A stretch of DNA of 64,000 bases, taken from CAISIP01 sp038326025 (GTDB lineage Bacteria > Pseudomonadota > Gammaproteobacteria > Burkholderiales > Burkholderiaceae_C). Under the pieces are notes generated by a model. It worked only from the letters and a program-made list of their open reading frames with translations. It did no database searches and had not been told where the DNA came from. The stretch spans positions 27,631-91,630 of the forward strand of contig JBBQJP010000014.1 of NCBI GenBank assembly GCA_038326025.1. The letters run 5' to 3'. The position numbers and the translations under genes were made by a program. This document shows, piece after piece, positions 17,329-25,361 of this stretch. Position 1 is the first letter of the stretch. Each line of letters opens with the position of its first letter.

Positions 17329-18285
17329 TCAGGCCTGACGATCCAGATAACTTGCGACCAGCGCCGGGTCGAGCGCGGCACGTTCGCGCGCCACGATGGC
17401 GCGCGTGGCATCCCGCATGGAGGCGATGTCCAGCACATCGGGGTCCAGCACCGACACATCATGCTGCGCCAGCAACTGAAGCGATGCAGCGTCTTCACCC
17501 GCTGCGAGCTTGCGCTGCAACCGCGTCGCCTGCTGCGCTGCCTCGCGCACAAGCGCCTGCTGCGCGTCACTCAGCGCCAAAAACCACGAGCGGTGGCAGA
17601 CCAGCAGCAGCACGCCGAAGAAGTGACCCGTCAAGCTGACATGCGGATGATGGCGCCAGAGTTCGAAGTTGACGAAATTGGTGAGGGGGTTCTCCTGCCC
17701 ATCGACTTCGCGTTGCGCAACCACGCGCACCAGGTCCTTGACGTCGGTGGTCACCGGTTCAAATCCCATGGCCGCCAGCACCTCGCGGTACAGGGCACTG
17801 TTGAGCGTGCGGATACGCAGGCCGGCACAGTCCGCCGCGTTGCGGATGGGTCGCACGCCGTTGGTCAGGTGTCGAAAGCCGTTGTCCCAGTAGCCCAGCA
17901 CCTCATAGCCGGACTGGCGCGCCACGTCGGCCGAGAGATGGGCTCCGGCCACGGTGTCGAGCGCCTGCAACGCGCCCCGGCGATCATCGACACAAAATGG
18001 CAGGTCGAGTAGCCCCAGCGAGGGCACTTTGGCCGCAAGGTAACCCGAGGCCATATAGCCGATCTGGCGCTGGCCGCTGTCGACACTCTGGAACAACGAA
18101 GCGGCCGTTTCACCGCCGGCAGTGACGTCATCCTCGACCTGCAGATCCCAGCCCGGTTCCGCCGCCGCCAGTCGCTGAGCAAAGTCGCGCAAGGACCGGG
18201 TCAGGATGGAACCCGAACCCTGGTAACCCGCGATTCGGACCGTTTGCCGGGCAACCTGACTATCAGGCACCTTTGATGTTGGCAT
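17329..18285 (-). CDS. DctP-like TRAP transporter solute-binding protein lacking a signal peptide
   Basis: 318 residues with the TRAP DctP fold: IGYMASGYLAAKVPSLGLLDLPF, GYWDNGFRHLTNG, then GLRIRTLNSALYREVLAAMG and the EVDGQENPLTN motif. Arg in GLRIR would form the carboxylate salt bridge of the family. Family members normally have an N-terminal export signal, but here the frame opens with polar residues (MPTSKVPDSQVARQ) directly before the mature-like sequence, and its start lies inside the end of the upstream Bug gene (23-bp overlap). No DctQ/DctM genes occur in the window. It may be a truncated export-defective copy or a cytoplasmic binding protein. GTG at 18270 is an alternative start. 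Confidence 0.8.
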   Translation of the reverse strand: MPTSKVPDSQVARQTVRIAGYQGSGSILTRSLRDFAQRLAAAEPGWDLQVEDDVTAGGETAASLFQSVDSGQRQIGYMASGYLAAKVPSLGLLDLPFCVDDRRGALQALDTVAGAHLSADVARQSGYEVLGYWDNGFRHLTNGVRPIRNAADCAGLRIRTLNSALYREVLAAMGFEPVTTDVKDLVRVVAQREVDGQENPLTNFVNFELWRHHPHVSLTGHFFGVLLLVCHRSWFLALSDAQQALVREAAQQATRLQRKLAAGEDAASLQLLAQHDVSVLDPDVLDIASMRDATRAIVARERAALDPALVASYLDRQA

Positions 18286-19243
18286 CGGTGATGATCTTCT
18301 GCCATTTGGCGTAATCGCCTTGCACGATCTTCGTGAGCTGCTCCGGGCTGCGTGCCCATGGATCCAGACCGGACTTCGTCAGTTTCTCCTGCAAGGCCTT
18401 GTCATTGACCACGGCCTGGGTCTCCTTGCGCAGCAAGGCCACCACGTCTGCGGCTACATCCTTGTGCGCAAACAGCGCGATCCAGGAGGAGTAGTCGTAG
18501 TTGGCAACACCTTGTTCGTCCAGCGTCGGGATGTCGGGGAACTGGGCGTGGCGCTCAGAGCCGCAGTAGCCGATCAGGCGCACGCGTCCGTCGACCAGGA
18601 AGGGCTGTGCCAGCGACAAGGCCATGGACATCACCTGCACCTCGTCGGCCGCCACGGCCAGCGCCGCCTGGCTCGCACCCTTGTACGGCACGTGCAACAG
18701 CTTGACGCCGGCGTACGCCTGGAACATCTCGGTCGCCAGGTGCTGGGGGCTACCCACACCACCCGACGAATAGGTGATGTCGCCGGGGGTCTTGCGCGCC
18801 AACTCGATCAGATCCTTGACGGTCTTGACCGGCGAGTTGCGCGGCACGGCAAAAAATGTCGGGATATTGGCGATGCCGGCGATGGGCTGGAAGTCCTTGC
18901 GCGTATCCACCTTGATCTGGGTGGGCTGCAGATGCGGCAGAATGGTCATGATGCTGTTGTTCAGGGCCGCCAGGGTCTGGCCATCGGGCCGCGCACGCGA
19001 CAACTTCTCCAGTCCGACCAGGCCGGCGGCGCCGGTCAGGTTCTCGATCACGAAATTGGCCGACATTCGCGTTCCCAGTGCCACTGCGGCATGGCGCACG
19101 GCCACGTCGGAGGCGCTGCCGGCTTGCAGCGGCAACACGATGGTGACGGGACCGCCGGGATATTTCTGGGCAAATGCCGGGGTGAACAGCCAGGGGGCGA
19201 TGGTGGCGCTGACGGCGGCCTGGACCAGGTTTCTTCTTTGCAT
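18263..19243 (-). CDS. Bug/TctC-family periplasmic substrate-binding protein (copy 2)
   Basis: 326 residues. The signal peptide is about residues 1-25 (twin-Arg-free Sec type, ending PAFAQ). Bug-family signatures are YPGGPVTIVLPLQAGSASD, IENLTGAAGLVG and HVPYKGASQA. It overlaps the DctP-like gene by 23 bp and follows the FAA hydrolase gene by 40 bp. It is clearly paralogous to the copy at 14086-15063 in length and motif order but diverged, so it may bind a different carboxylate. GGAGA-type site precedes the ATG. Confidence 0.95.
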   Translation of the reverse strand: MQRRNLVQAAVSATIAPWLFTPAFAQKYPGGPVTIVLPLQAGSASDVAVRHAAVALGTRMSANFVIENLTGAAGLVGLEKLSRARPDGQTLAALNNSIMTILPHLQPTQIKVDTRKDFQPIAGIANIPTFFAVPRNSPVKTVKDLIELARKTPGDITYSSGGVGSPQHLATEMFQAYAGVKLLHVPYKGASQAALAVAADEVQVMSMALSLAQPFLVDGRVRLIGYCGSERHAQFPDIPTLDEQGVANYDYSSWIALFAHKDVAADVVALLRKETQAVVNDKALQEKLTKSGLDPWARSPEQLTKIVQGDYAKWQKIITDANIKGA

Positions 19244-19283
19244 GACGATGTCTCCTAAGTTATAAAAATTTGCGAAATGTGGC

Positions 19284-20003
19284 TCAGACCACGCGCACGG
19301 TGAGTGGCGCCAGACCGTCGATGGATGCCACCATGACGTCCGAGCGCACCACTGGACCGACCCCTGCCGGCGTGCCGGTGAAGATCAAGTCGCCGCTCTG
19401 CAAGGCGAACAAAGTGCTCAGATAGGCGATGGTTTCCGCCACGTTCCAGATCAGGTCGGACAAGTCGCCCTGCTGGCGCGTCTCGCCATTGACCGTCAGC
19501 AACACAGCGCCCTTGGATGGATGGCCGATGTCCGACACCGGGTGCAATGCGGCACAAGGGGCAGAAAAGTCGAAGGCCTTGCCGGTGTCCCAGGGACGGC
19601 CCAGCTTCTTGGCTGCGCCTTGCAGATCGCGGCGCGTCATGTCCAGGCCGACGGCGTAACCGTACACATGGTCCAGCGCCTGGCTGGCGCCGATGTTGGA
19701 GCCACCGCGCGACAGCGCGACCACCAGTTCGATCTCGTGGTGCACGTCGCTGCTCAGTGCCGGATATGGAAAGTCGCCGCCGTCAGTCACGATGGTGTTG
19801 GCCGGCTTCATGAAAAAGAACGGCGGCTCGCGGTCGGGGTCATGACCCATCTCGCGCGCATGGTCGGCGTAATTGCGTCCCACGCAATAGATGCGGTTGA
19901 CCGGGAAGCGGGCGGCCTGGCCGACGATCGGCAGGGTCACGACCGCGGCCGGTTCGATGGCGAGGGCTTGTGCCGTGGACGGAGCGTTCACAGATGCATT
20001 CAT
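19284..20003 (-). CDS. Fumarylacetoacetate-hydrolase-family protein, fumarylpyruvate hydrolase-like
   Basis: 239 residues. The core motif RIYCVGRNYADHAREMG followed by PPFFFMKPANTIV, then the metal ligands in HHEIELVVAL and a GLDMTRRDLQ segment, is characteristic of the FAH superfamily and closest by recollection to NagK-type fumarylpyruvate hydrolases of the gentisate pathway. It would cleave a C-C bond in a 3-acylpyruvate using Mg2+. No gentisate dioxygenase or maleylpyruvate isomerase is adjacent, so the pathway is not identified. It lies 35 bp downstream of the VOC gene in the same direction. Confidence 0.9.
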   Translation of the reverse strand: MNASVNAPSTAQALAIEPAAVVTLPIVGQAARFPVNRIYCVGRNYADHAREMGHDPDREPPFFFMKPANTIVTDGGDFPYPALSSDVHHEIELVVALSRGGSNIGASQALDHVYGYAVGLDMTRRDLQGAAKKLGRPWDTGKAFDFSAPCAALHPVSDIGHPSKGAVLLTVNGETRQQGDLSDLIWNVAETIAYLSTLFALQSGDLIFTGTPAGVGPVVRSDVMVASIDGLAPLTVRVV

Positions 20004-20038
20004 GGTTCAGTGGTTTGTCGTATCTAAAAGGGCGTGGA

Positions 20039-20554
20039 TCAGGATGTAGCCGTGCCGCTGGCCGCCGTGGCGTTGTCGCCTGCATCGGTCCAGCTCGGTA
20101 CGCGGCCGATGCGCTCGGCTTCGGCCCAGGCGAAGTTCAGCTCGACCTTGATGCCGTTGATCGGTTCGCGCATGAAGAGCTGGTACAGATTCGAGTTGTG
20201 CGCCTTGCGCTCACTGAACTCGACACCATTGCGGGTGAGCCGCTCGATGAATTCCTCGATACCGTCGCAATTCAGGCACAGATGGTCGATGCGACCCGAG
20301 CCCGGCGCACCGGCGGCGGCGTAGTCAACCCCCTCCTGATCGCTGGGTGTCTTGAGGTAGACGTCCTGGTGCTCGGAATGGCGCGCCTTCCCGATGTGAA
20401 TCACATCCTGCTCACCGATATACAGCCAGTACACCGGAAACCCGAACTCCGGGTGGTAGCCGTTGCGAAAACCCAGGTTGTCGCAAAACCAGTCGCGCGT
20501 GGCGTCCGGGTCGTGCGTGAGTATCAATAGATGTTCGAGGAATCTCAGTCCCAT
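20039..20554 (-). CDS. VOC-family (glyoxalase/dioxygenase-fold) protein
   Basis: 171 residues. The start at 20554 is chosen because GAAGGAG lies 7 bp upstream and the protein then begins MGLRFLEHLLILTHDPDATR, a standard first beta-strand of the VOC fold; an upstream start at 20602 would add 16 unrelated residues. Candidate metal ligands are His8, His in RIDHLCLNC and Glu in KVELNF, in the right order for a metal-dependent VOC enzyme such as an extradiol-type dioxygenase or isomerase. It is the first gene of the minus-strand run, so its promoter lies in the gap to its right. Confidence 0.85.
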   Translation of the reverse strand: MGLRFLEHLLILTHDPDATRDWFCDNLGFRNGYHPEFGFPVYWLYIGEQDVIHIGKARHSEHQDVYLKTPSDQEGVDYAAAGAPGSGRIDHLCLNCDGIEEFIERLTRNGVEFSERKAHNSNLYQLFMREPINGIKVELNFAWAEAERIGRVPSWTDAGDNATAASGTATS

Positions 20555-20652
20555 ATGGGCTCCTTCGTATGGCGGAGTCCGGATGGATCCCCGCCACATC
20601 AATATCGAATTGGTATCTGTAACCTTGCAAGGCGCAAACGATTTGCAGAGCT

Positions 20653-20667
20653 TTCACACTGTGTGAA
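20653..20667. promoter_or_regulatory. Operator-like perfect palindrome upstream of VOC operon
   Basis: TTCACAC-T-GTGTGAA is a perfect 7-bp inverted repeat around one base, about 99 bp upstream of the VOC start. Such compact dyads are typical of GntR/FadR, IclR or MarR operators. The cognate regulator is not identified; the neighbouring MocR protein belongs to the wider GntR family. Confidence 0.5.
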
Positions 20668-20915
20668 GCCAAATTTTATGAATCACAGGCACGGCGGTCC
20701 AATGCCGATTTTGTCGAGCGAAATATCACTTTGTTATGGATTTTCAAGTGAGCCGCCCAGCGAAGGGGCAATTGATCGGCGCGCCGGCTGCGCCGCCTGC
20801 GCAGAACTCAAGCCTGCGCGGCTGGCTCCGAGAGCGTATCCCTGCATGGTCGACGCGGTGCTGCCGTTAGCGGCAATCACCTGGTGACAGGATGTGGCTC
20901 ATCGATCAGCAGATC

Positions 20916-20940
20916 AAAGGGCAGGCTCCGGCCCTTTTTT
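20916..20940 (+). terminator. Rho-independent terminator-like hairpin
   Basis: AAAGGGC (20916-20922) pairs with GCCCTTT (20931-20937) around an 8-base loop, followed by T residues to 20940. The U-tract is on the plus strand, where no gene precedes it. Read from the minus strand it lies just after the MocR stop with a weaker tail, so it may serve mainly as the MocR terminator. Confidence 0.55.
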
Positions 20941-20946
20941 CGTTCG

Positions 20947-22377
20947 TCAGACTTGCGCGCGCACGGCGCGAAAGTCGCGCCAGAAGCGGGCATCCTGGGT
21001 GGTCGCAAAATTGATGCGCATCAACGTGCTGGGCTGGCGACGCGCGTGAAACAACGCGCCGGGCGCCAGCAGATAACCCAGGTCGAGCATGCGCTGCGAC
21101 AGTGCGTCGGTGTCGACACCGGTATCAACCCAACCAAACAGACCGGCCGGTTCGGCCGCGAAATGGCAGTCCGATTGCAGCGCCAGCGTCACGCTGCGCG
21201 CACGCGCCTGATCCAGCCGCGCCCGGATGCGCTGCGCATGCCGGCGCAGCTGACCCTGATCGATGCACCAGGCCAGCGCCTTCTCCAGCAAGGCCGGTGT
21301 GGTCAGTGTCGACAATAGCTTGGTGTCGAGCAATTGTTCCACCAGGTGCGGCGGCGCCGCCAGGTAGCCGACGCGCCAGTTCGGCGCCAGAATCTTGGCG
21401 AACCCGCTGACATAGATGGTGCGTTGCAATCCGTCCAGTGCGCACAGGCGTGTGGCCGACTCTGGCGCGATGTGGCTGTAGGTGTCGTCCTCGACGATAT
21501 GAAAGTTGTACTGATTGGCGAGCTGCACGACCCGGTGTGCGCTGCCCGGTGTCAGGCAATAACCGGTCGGGTTGTGCAACACACTGACGCTGACGAACAG
21601 CTTGGGTCGGTGCAGCTCGCAATACCGCGCCATCACGTCAAGGTCGGGCCCGCGTTCGCCGCGCGGCACCGGCAGGATGCGCATGCCCAGCGACTCCAGC
21701 CGCGCGAACTCGATCGCCCAGCCCGGCTCCTCGACCATCACATGGTCACCGGCGCGCAGCAGACTACGGCTGACGATGTCCAGCGCATGGGTGGCACCCA
21801 CCGTCGTGATGATCTGGGCCGCATCGGCATGGATGTCGATACCGGCCAGCTTCGTGGCCAGTGCCCGACGCAGACCCGAGTCGCCCGCAGGCTCGCCGTA
21901 TTGCAACGAAAAGGCCTGTAGCGCAGGCCCTGCCGTGACCTTGCGCACCGCCGCCGGCATGAAGCTGCCCGCCAGCCAGTCGGGCGGGAACACGCCCATG
22001 CCGGGCTGAGGCTTGTCATTGTCCGAATGGAACATGCCGCGGATCAGCAAGGCGGCATTGACCGGCGCGCGACGGGACGCCACACCCTCTGGCGCAGCAC
22101 CGGAGACATTTCGCGACACCAGCGGCGCACCACCCGCGCGGACGGCGGCTGCCTCGCGCACGAAGAAGCCGCGATTGCGGCGCGCCTGTACCAGGCCCAG
22201 CGCCAGCAGCCGGTCATAGGCCGCCACGACCGTCGAGGGACTGACACCGTGCTGCTGCGCGCACTGGCGCACCGACGGAAGTCGGGCGCCGGGCGCAAGC
22301 AGCCGGGTGCCTATCCGTTCGGCAAACCGGTCCGCCAGTTGTTCGGTCAACGATTGACCCGCCGATTTCATCAACAT
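20947..22377 (-). CDS. MocR/PdxR-type transcriptional regulator (GntR winged helix fused to aminotransferase-like domain)
   Basis: 476 residues. The N-terminal GntR helix-turn-helix is visible (LAPGARLPSVRQCAQQHGVS, then STVVAAYDRLLALGLV, about 30-65). A linker follows, then a fold-type I aminotransferase-like domain with NPTGYCLTPG, EDDTYSHI and the PLP-lysine region YVSGFAKILAPNWRVGYL. Such proteins bind PLP and sense an amino compound rather than catalyse transamination. It is divergent from the LysE/DMT/aminotransferase genes, with a strong inverted repeat in between, and so most likely regulates them. Confidence 0.93.
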   Translation of the reverse strand: MLMKSAGQSLTEQLADRFAERIGTRLLAPGARLPSVRQCAQQHGVSPSTVVAAYDRLLALGLVQARRNRGFFVREAAAVRAGGAPLVSRNVSGAAPEGVASRRAPVNAALLIRGMFHSDNDKPQPGMGVFPPDWLAGSFMPAAVRKVTAGPALQAFSLQYGEPAGDSGLRRALATKLAGIDIHADAAQIITTVGATHALDIVSRSLLRAGDHVMVEEPGWAIEFARLESLGMRILPVPRGERGPDLDVMARYCELHRPKLFVSVSVLHNPTGYCLTPGSAHRVVQLANQYNFHIVEDDTYSHIAPESATRLCALDGLQRTIYVSGFAKILAPNWRVGYLAAPPHLVEQLLDTKLLSTLTTPALLEKALAWCIDQGQLRRHAQRIRARLDQARARSVTLALQSDCHFAAEPAGLFGWVDTGVDTDALSQRMLDLGYLLAPGALFHARRQPSTLMRINFATTQDARFWRDFRAVRAQV

Positions 22378-22405
22378 CGTCCACTCCTGAGTCCGACTGG
22401 TAAAA

Positions 22406-22437
22406 GATCTGTATCGATGCGCTTCCCCATACAGATC
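22406..22437. promoter_or_regulatory. Inverted repeat, candidate MocR operator
   Basis: GATCTGTAT (22406-22414) and ATACAGATC (22429-22437) form a perfect 9-bp dyad with a 14-bp spacer in the divergent MocR/LysE region. A related direct pattern, ACTGG...TAAA...TGTAT, occurs at about 22396-22414 and 22442-22461, which is in keeping with MocR proteins binding directly repeated plus inverted elements. Confidence 0.55.
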
Positions 22438-22541
22438 GCCAACTGGCGGGTTAAAGTGTATTGCTTGTGTACTGGTTTTGCAGGCTACAGTACCGGCAAC
22501 ATTTCCACAAGTATTCTGCCGCCCCCCGATTTCGTCCCTGC

Positions 22542-23156
22542 ATGCACGCCACTGAAATAACTGCCTTGCTGGTCTTTTGCACCGCCATGAGCTTCTCGCC
22601 CGGGCCCAACACCATGTTGTCGACCGCTATGGCCGCCAATCACGGGCTGCGCCGCACCTTGCGTTTCTGCCTGGCGGTGCCGGTCGGCTGGACACTGCTG
22701 ATGCTGACCTGCGGGCTCGGGGTCGGCGCCATGGTGCTTGGTGTGCCTGCCTTGCGCTGGGCGGTGAAATTGATCGGTGTCGCCTACATGGTGTGGCTGG
22801 CCTGGCGTCTGAGTCAGGCCACGCGGATGGCCACCGTCGACACGCAAAAATTGGAGATCAGTTTCTGGGGCGGCGTCGGCCTGCAGTTCGTGAACATCAA
22901 GGCGTGGATGCTGGCCCTGACGCTGACCGCGGGCTGGGTCGTCAATGCGGCGGGCGCGCCCGCAGCCAATCCGGGCCAACGCCTGGCCATCATCTGCGCC
23001 GTGATGATGCTTTTCGCCTTCTCCAGCAACTTCACCTATGCCGTGATGGGCTCGGTACTGCGCCGCTGGTTGTCACAGGGCCAACGCCTGTTGTGGTTCA
23101 ACCGCGCCATGGCGCTGATCCTGCTGGCCACCGCGTTATGGTTGGTGTCGGTATGA
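22542..23156 (+). CDS. LysE/RhtB-family amino-acid exporter
   Basis: 204 residues. The start at 22542 gives MHATEITALLVFCTAMSFSPGPNTM, whose SPGPN motif is the LysE-family signature, followed by about five to six hydrophobic segments and the mid-protein FVNIKAWMLAL motif. These inner-membrane proteins export amino acids or analogues. The stop overlaps the next gene (ATGA), and divergent MocR presumably regulates it. Confidence 0.93.
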   Translation: MHATEITALLVFCTAMSFSPGPNTMLSTAMAANHGLRRTLRFCLAVPVGWTLLMLTCGLGVGAMVLGVPALRWAVKLIGVAYMVWLAWRLSQATRMATVDTQKLEISFWGGVGLQFVNIKAWMLALTLTAGWVVNAAGAPAANPGQRLAIICAVMMLFAFSSNFTYAVMGSVLRRWLSQGQRLLWFNRAMALILLATALWLVSV

Positions 23157-24097
23157 AAGACGAAAGTCGCGGCCTGTGGCTCGGACTGCTGGGCGTCGTG
23201 CTGTTTGCCATCACGCTGCCGATGACCAAGCTGGCAACCGGCCCGGCACAGGCGCCACTGCTCTCTCCGGTGTTCGTGACCTTTGGCCGTGCCGCCGTGG
23301 CTGGTTTGTTGTCGCTGGTTTACCTGTCGCTGACCACGGGCGCCCGGCCGCGCGGGCGCCGCCAGTGGGGTGCGGTGGCATTCATCGCATGTTGCGTGGT
23401 GGTCGGTTTTCCGCTGTTCCTGGCTCTGGGCCTGCGCCACGTCGAGGCGGTTCACGCATCCGTGGTGATCGGCATCCTGCCGCTGGCAACTGCGGTGATC
23501 GGATCCTTGTGGCTGCGCCAGCGGCCAAGTGCCGGCTTCTGGCTGTGCGCCATCGCCGGCTCGGTGCTGGTGGCCGTTTTCGTGTTGCTGCGCAACAATG
23601 CCGCGGACAGCAACGCCCAGTGGGCCGACCTGCTGCTGGTGCTGGCCGTGCTCAGCGCCGCCTTCGGCTACGTCGGCGGCGGGCGCCTGACGCTGCAACT
23701 GGGCGCCGAACGGACGATCTGCTGGGTACTGGTCATCAGCCTGCCGATCACGCTGCCGGTCATGCTGATGAGTTGGCCTGCGACATCGATGCCGACGAGC
23801 GCCTGGCTGGGTTTCACCTATGTCGCGGTCGTCTCGATGTGGATCGGCTTTTTTGCCTGGTACCGCGGTCTGGCCCTGGGTGGTACGGTGCGGGTCAGCC
23901 AGGTGCAACTGGTGCAACCATTTCTGAGCATGTTGTTCGCAGTGCCGCTGCTCGGCGAGTCGCTTGACCTCATGACGGTCGGGTTCGCGCTGGCCGTGAT
24001 TGCCACCGTTTTCATCGGCAAGAAAATGCCGGTAACTGCCGCCACCGTGCAAGCCCCATACTCCCCCGCCATCACCTCCTCAAAGGAAACACCATGA
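23153..24097 (+). CDS. DMT-superfamily (EamA) transporter
   Basis: 314 residues with ten predicted membrane segments in two EamA repeats (about 1-145 and 160-300), typified by SPVFVTFGRAAVAGLLSLVY and FLALGLRHVEAVHASVVIGI. The ATG overlaps the LysE stop and its own stop overlaps the aminotransferase start (ATGA at both ends), so the three are translationally coupled. Substrates are unknown; co-occurrence with LysE suggests export of the product or substrate of the following aminotransferase. Confidence 0.9.
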   Translation: MKDESRGLWLGLLGVVLFAITLPMTKLATGPAQAPLLSPVFVTFGRAAVAGLLSLVYLSLTTGARPRGRRQWGAVAFIACCVVVGFPLFLALGLRHVEAVHASVVIGILPLATAVIGSLWLRQRPSAGFWLCAIAGSVLVAVFVLLRNNAADSNAQWADLLLVLAVLSAAFGYVGGGRLTLQLGAERTICWVLVISLPITLPVMLMSWPATSMPTSAWLGFTYVAVVSMWIGFFAWYRGLALGGTVRVSQVQLVQPFLSMLFAVPLLGESLDLMTVGFALAVIATVFIGKKMPVTAATVQAPYSPAITSSKETP

Positions 24098-25332
24098 GCC
24101 ACCCACCCGCAACTGCCGGCGGCAAAACCCCCTGGGCACTGGCGCGCCGCGCCGAACGCATGAACCCGTCGGTGATCCGCGAGATCCTCAAGGTCACCGA
24201 GAAACCCGGCATCATCAGTTTTGCCGGTGGCCTGCCCTCACCCAAGACCTTTCCGATCACCGAGTTCGCGGCGGCCTGCACCAACGTGCTGCGCGATGAC
24301 GGCCAGGCCGCGCTGCAGTACGCATCCAGCGAAGGTTACGCGCCGCTGCGCGAGATGGTCGCGCGCAGCTTGCCCTGGGACGTCAGTCCCGATCAGGTGC
24401 TCATTACGACCGGATCGCAGCAGGGTCTGGACCTGGTGGCCAAAGTGTTGATCGACGCCGGTAGCCGCGTACTGGTCGAGACCCCGACCTACCTCGGCGC
24501 CTTGCAGGCCTTCACGCCGATGGAGCCGGCCATCATCAGTGTCGACAGCGACGACCAGGGGCCGCAGATCGCCGATCTGCAAGCGAAATGCGCTGCCGGC
24601 GACGCCCCGCGTTTCCTCTACGTGTTGCCGAATTTTCAGAACCCGACCGGCCGCACGATGGGCGAAGCGCGGCGCCAGGCGCTGGTGCAAAGTGCCGCCG
24701 CGCTCGGCTTGCCCATCGTCGAGGACAACCCCTACGGCGACCTGTGGTTCGACCAGCCGCCCGCATTGCCGCTGACGGCGCGCAACCCCGATGGCTGCAT
24801 CTACCTGGGATCGTTCTCCAAGGTGCTGGCCCCTGGCCTGCGCCTGGGCTTCCTGGTGGCGCCTGCGGCGGTATATCCCAAACTGCTGCAGGCCAAACAG
24901 GCGGCCGATCTGCACAGTCCGGGCTTCAACCAGCGCATGGTCGTCGATGTCATGAAAGACGGCTTCCTCGATCGCCACGTTCCCACCATTCGCGCCTTGT
25001 ACAAGTCACAACGTGACGCGATGCTGGCCGCGCTGGCGCGCGAGATGCCGCAAACCGACGAGTCCGATCCCGATAACCGGGTGACGTGGAATACGCCGCA
25101 GGGTGGCATGTTCCTGTGGGTACGGTTGCCACGTGGTATGGATGCCGTCGCGTTACTGCCCAAGGCCGTAGCCAAAGGTGTCGCCTTCGTTCCGGGCGTG
25201 CCGTTTTTCGCCGACAAGCCCGATCCGCGTTGCCTGCGCCTGTCCTTCGTGACAGCCAGTGTGGCCGACATCGACCGCGGCATTGCAGCACTGGCAACGG
25301 CCGTGCGCGAAAGCCTGCCGGTGGCAGCCTGA
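24094..25332 (+). CDS. PLP-dependent aminotransferase, 2-aminoadipate (LysN)-like
   Basis: 412-residue fold-type I aminotransferase. Visible are IISFAGGLPSPKTFP near the N-terminus, LITTGSQQGLDLV, PNFQNPTGRTM, VEDNPYGDLWF, the PLP lysine in GSFSKVLAPGLRLG, and the substrate arginine near CLRLSFV. This style matches broad-specificity LysN/ARO8-type enzymes that act on aminoadipate, leucine or aromatic amino acids. It is coupled to two exporters and regulated by an adjacent MocR protein, suggesting that its substrate is a sensed amino acid. Confidence 0.92.
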   Translation: MSHPPATAGGKTPWALARRAERMNPSVIREILKVTEKPGIISFAGGLPSPKTFPITEFAAACTNVLRDDGQAALQYASSEGYAPLREMVARSLPWDVSPDQVLITTGSQQGLDLVAKVLIDAGSRVLVETPTYLGALQAFTPMEPAIISVDSDDQGPQIADLQAKCAAGDAPRFLYVLPNFQNPTGRTMGEARRQALVQSAAALGLPIVEDNPYGDLWFDQPPALPLTARNPDGCIYLGSFSKVLAPGLRLGFLVAPAAVYPKLLQAKQAADLHSPGFNQRMVVDVMKDGFLDRHVPTIRALYKSQRDAMLAALAREMPQTDESDPDNRVTWNTPQGGMFLWVRLPRGMDAVALLPKAVAKGVAFVPGVPFFADKPDPRCLRLSFVTASVADIDRGIAALATAVRESLPVAA

Positions 25333-25361
25333 CATCCATCACACGTCAAGGAAGCGACGCC

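Larger units (their letters stand above)
20555..20946. other. 392-bp intergenic region with operator-like palindrome and terminator hairpin
   Basis: There is no convincing gene. The left half is AT-richer and should carry the promoter of the VOC operon on the minus strand; it contains two palindromes (20623-20632, CCTTGCAAGG; 20653-20667). The right half is GC-rich and ends in an intrinsic-terminator hairpin. Short open frames here lack ribosome sites and family features. Confidence 0.6.
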
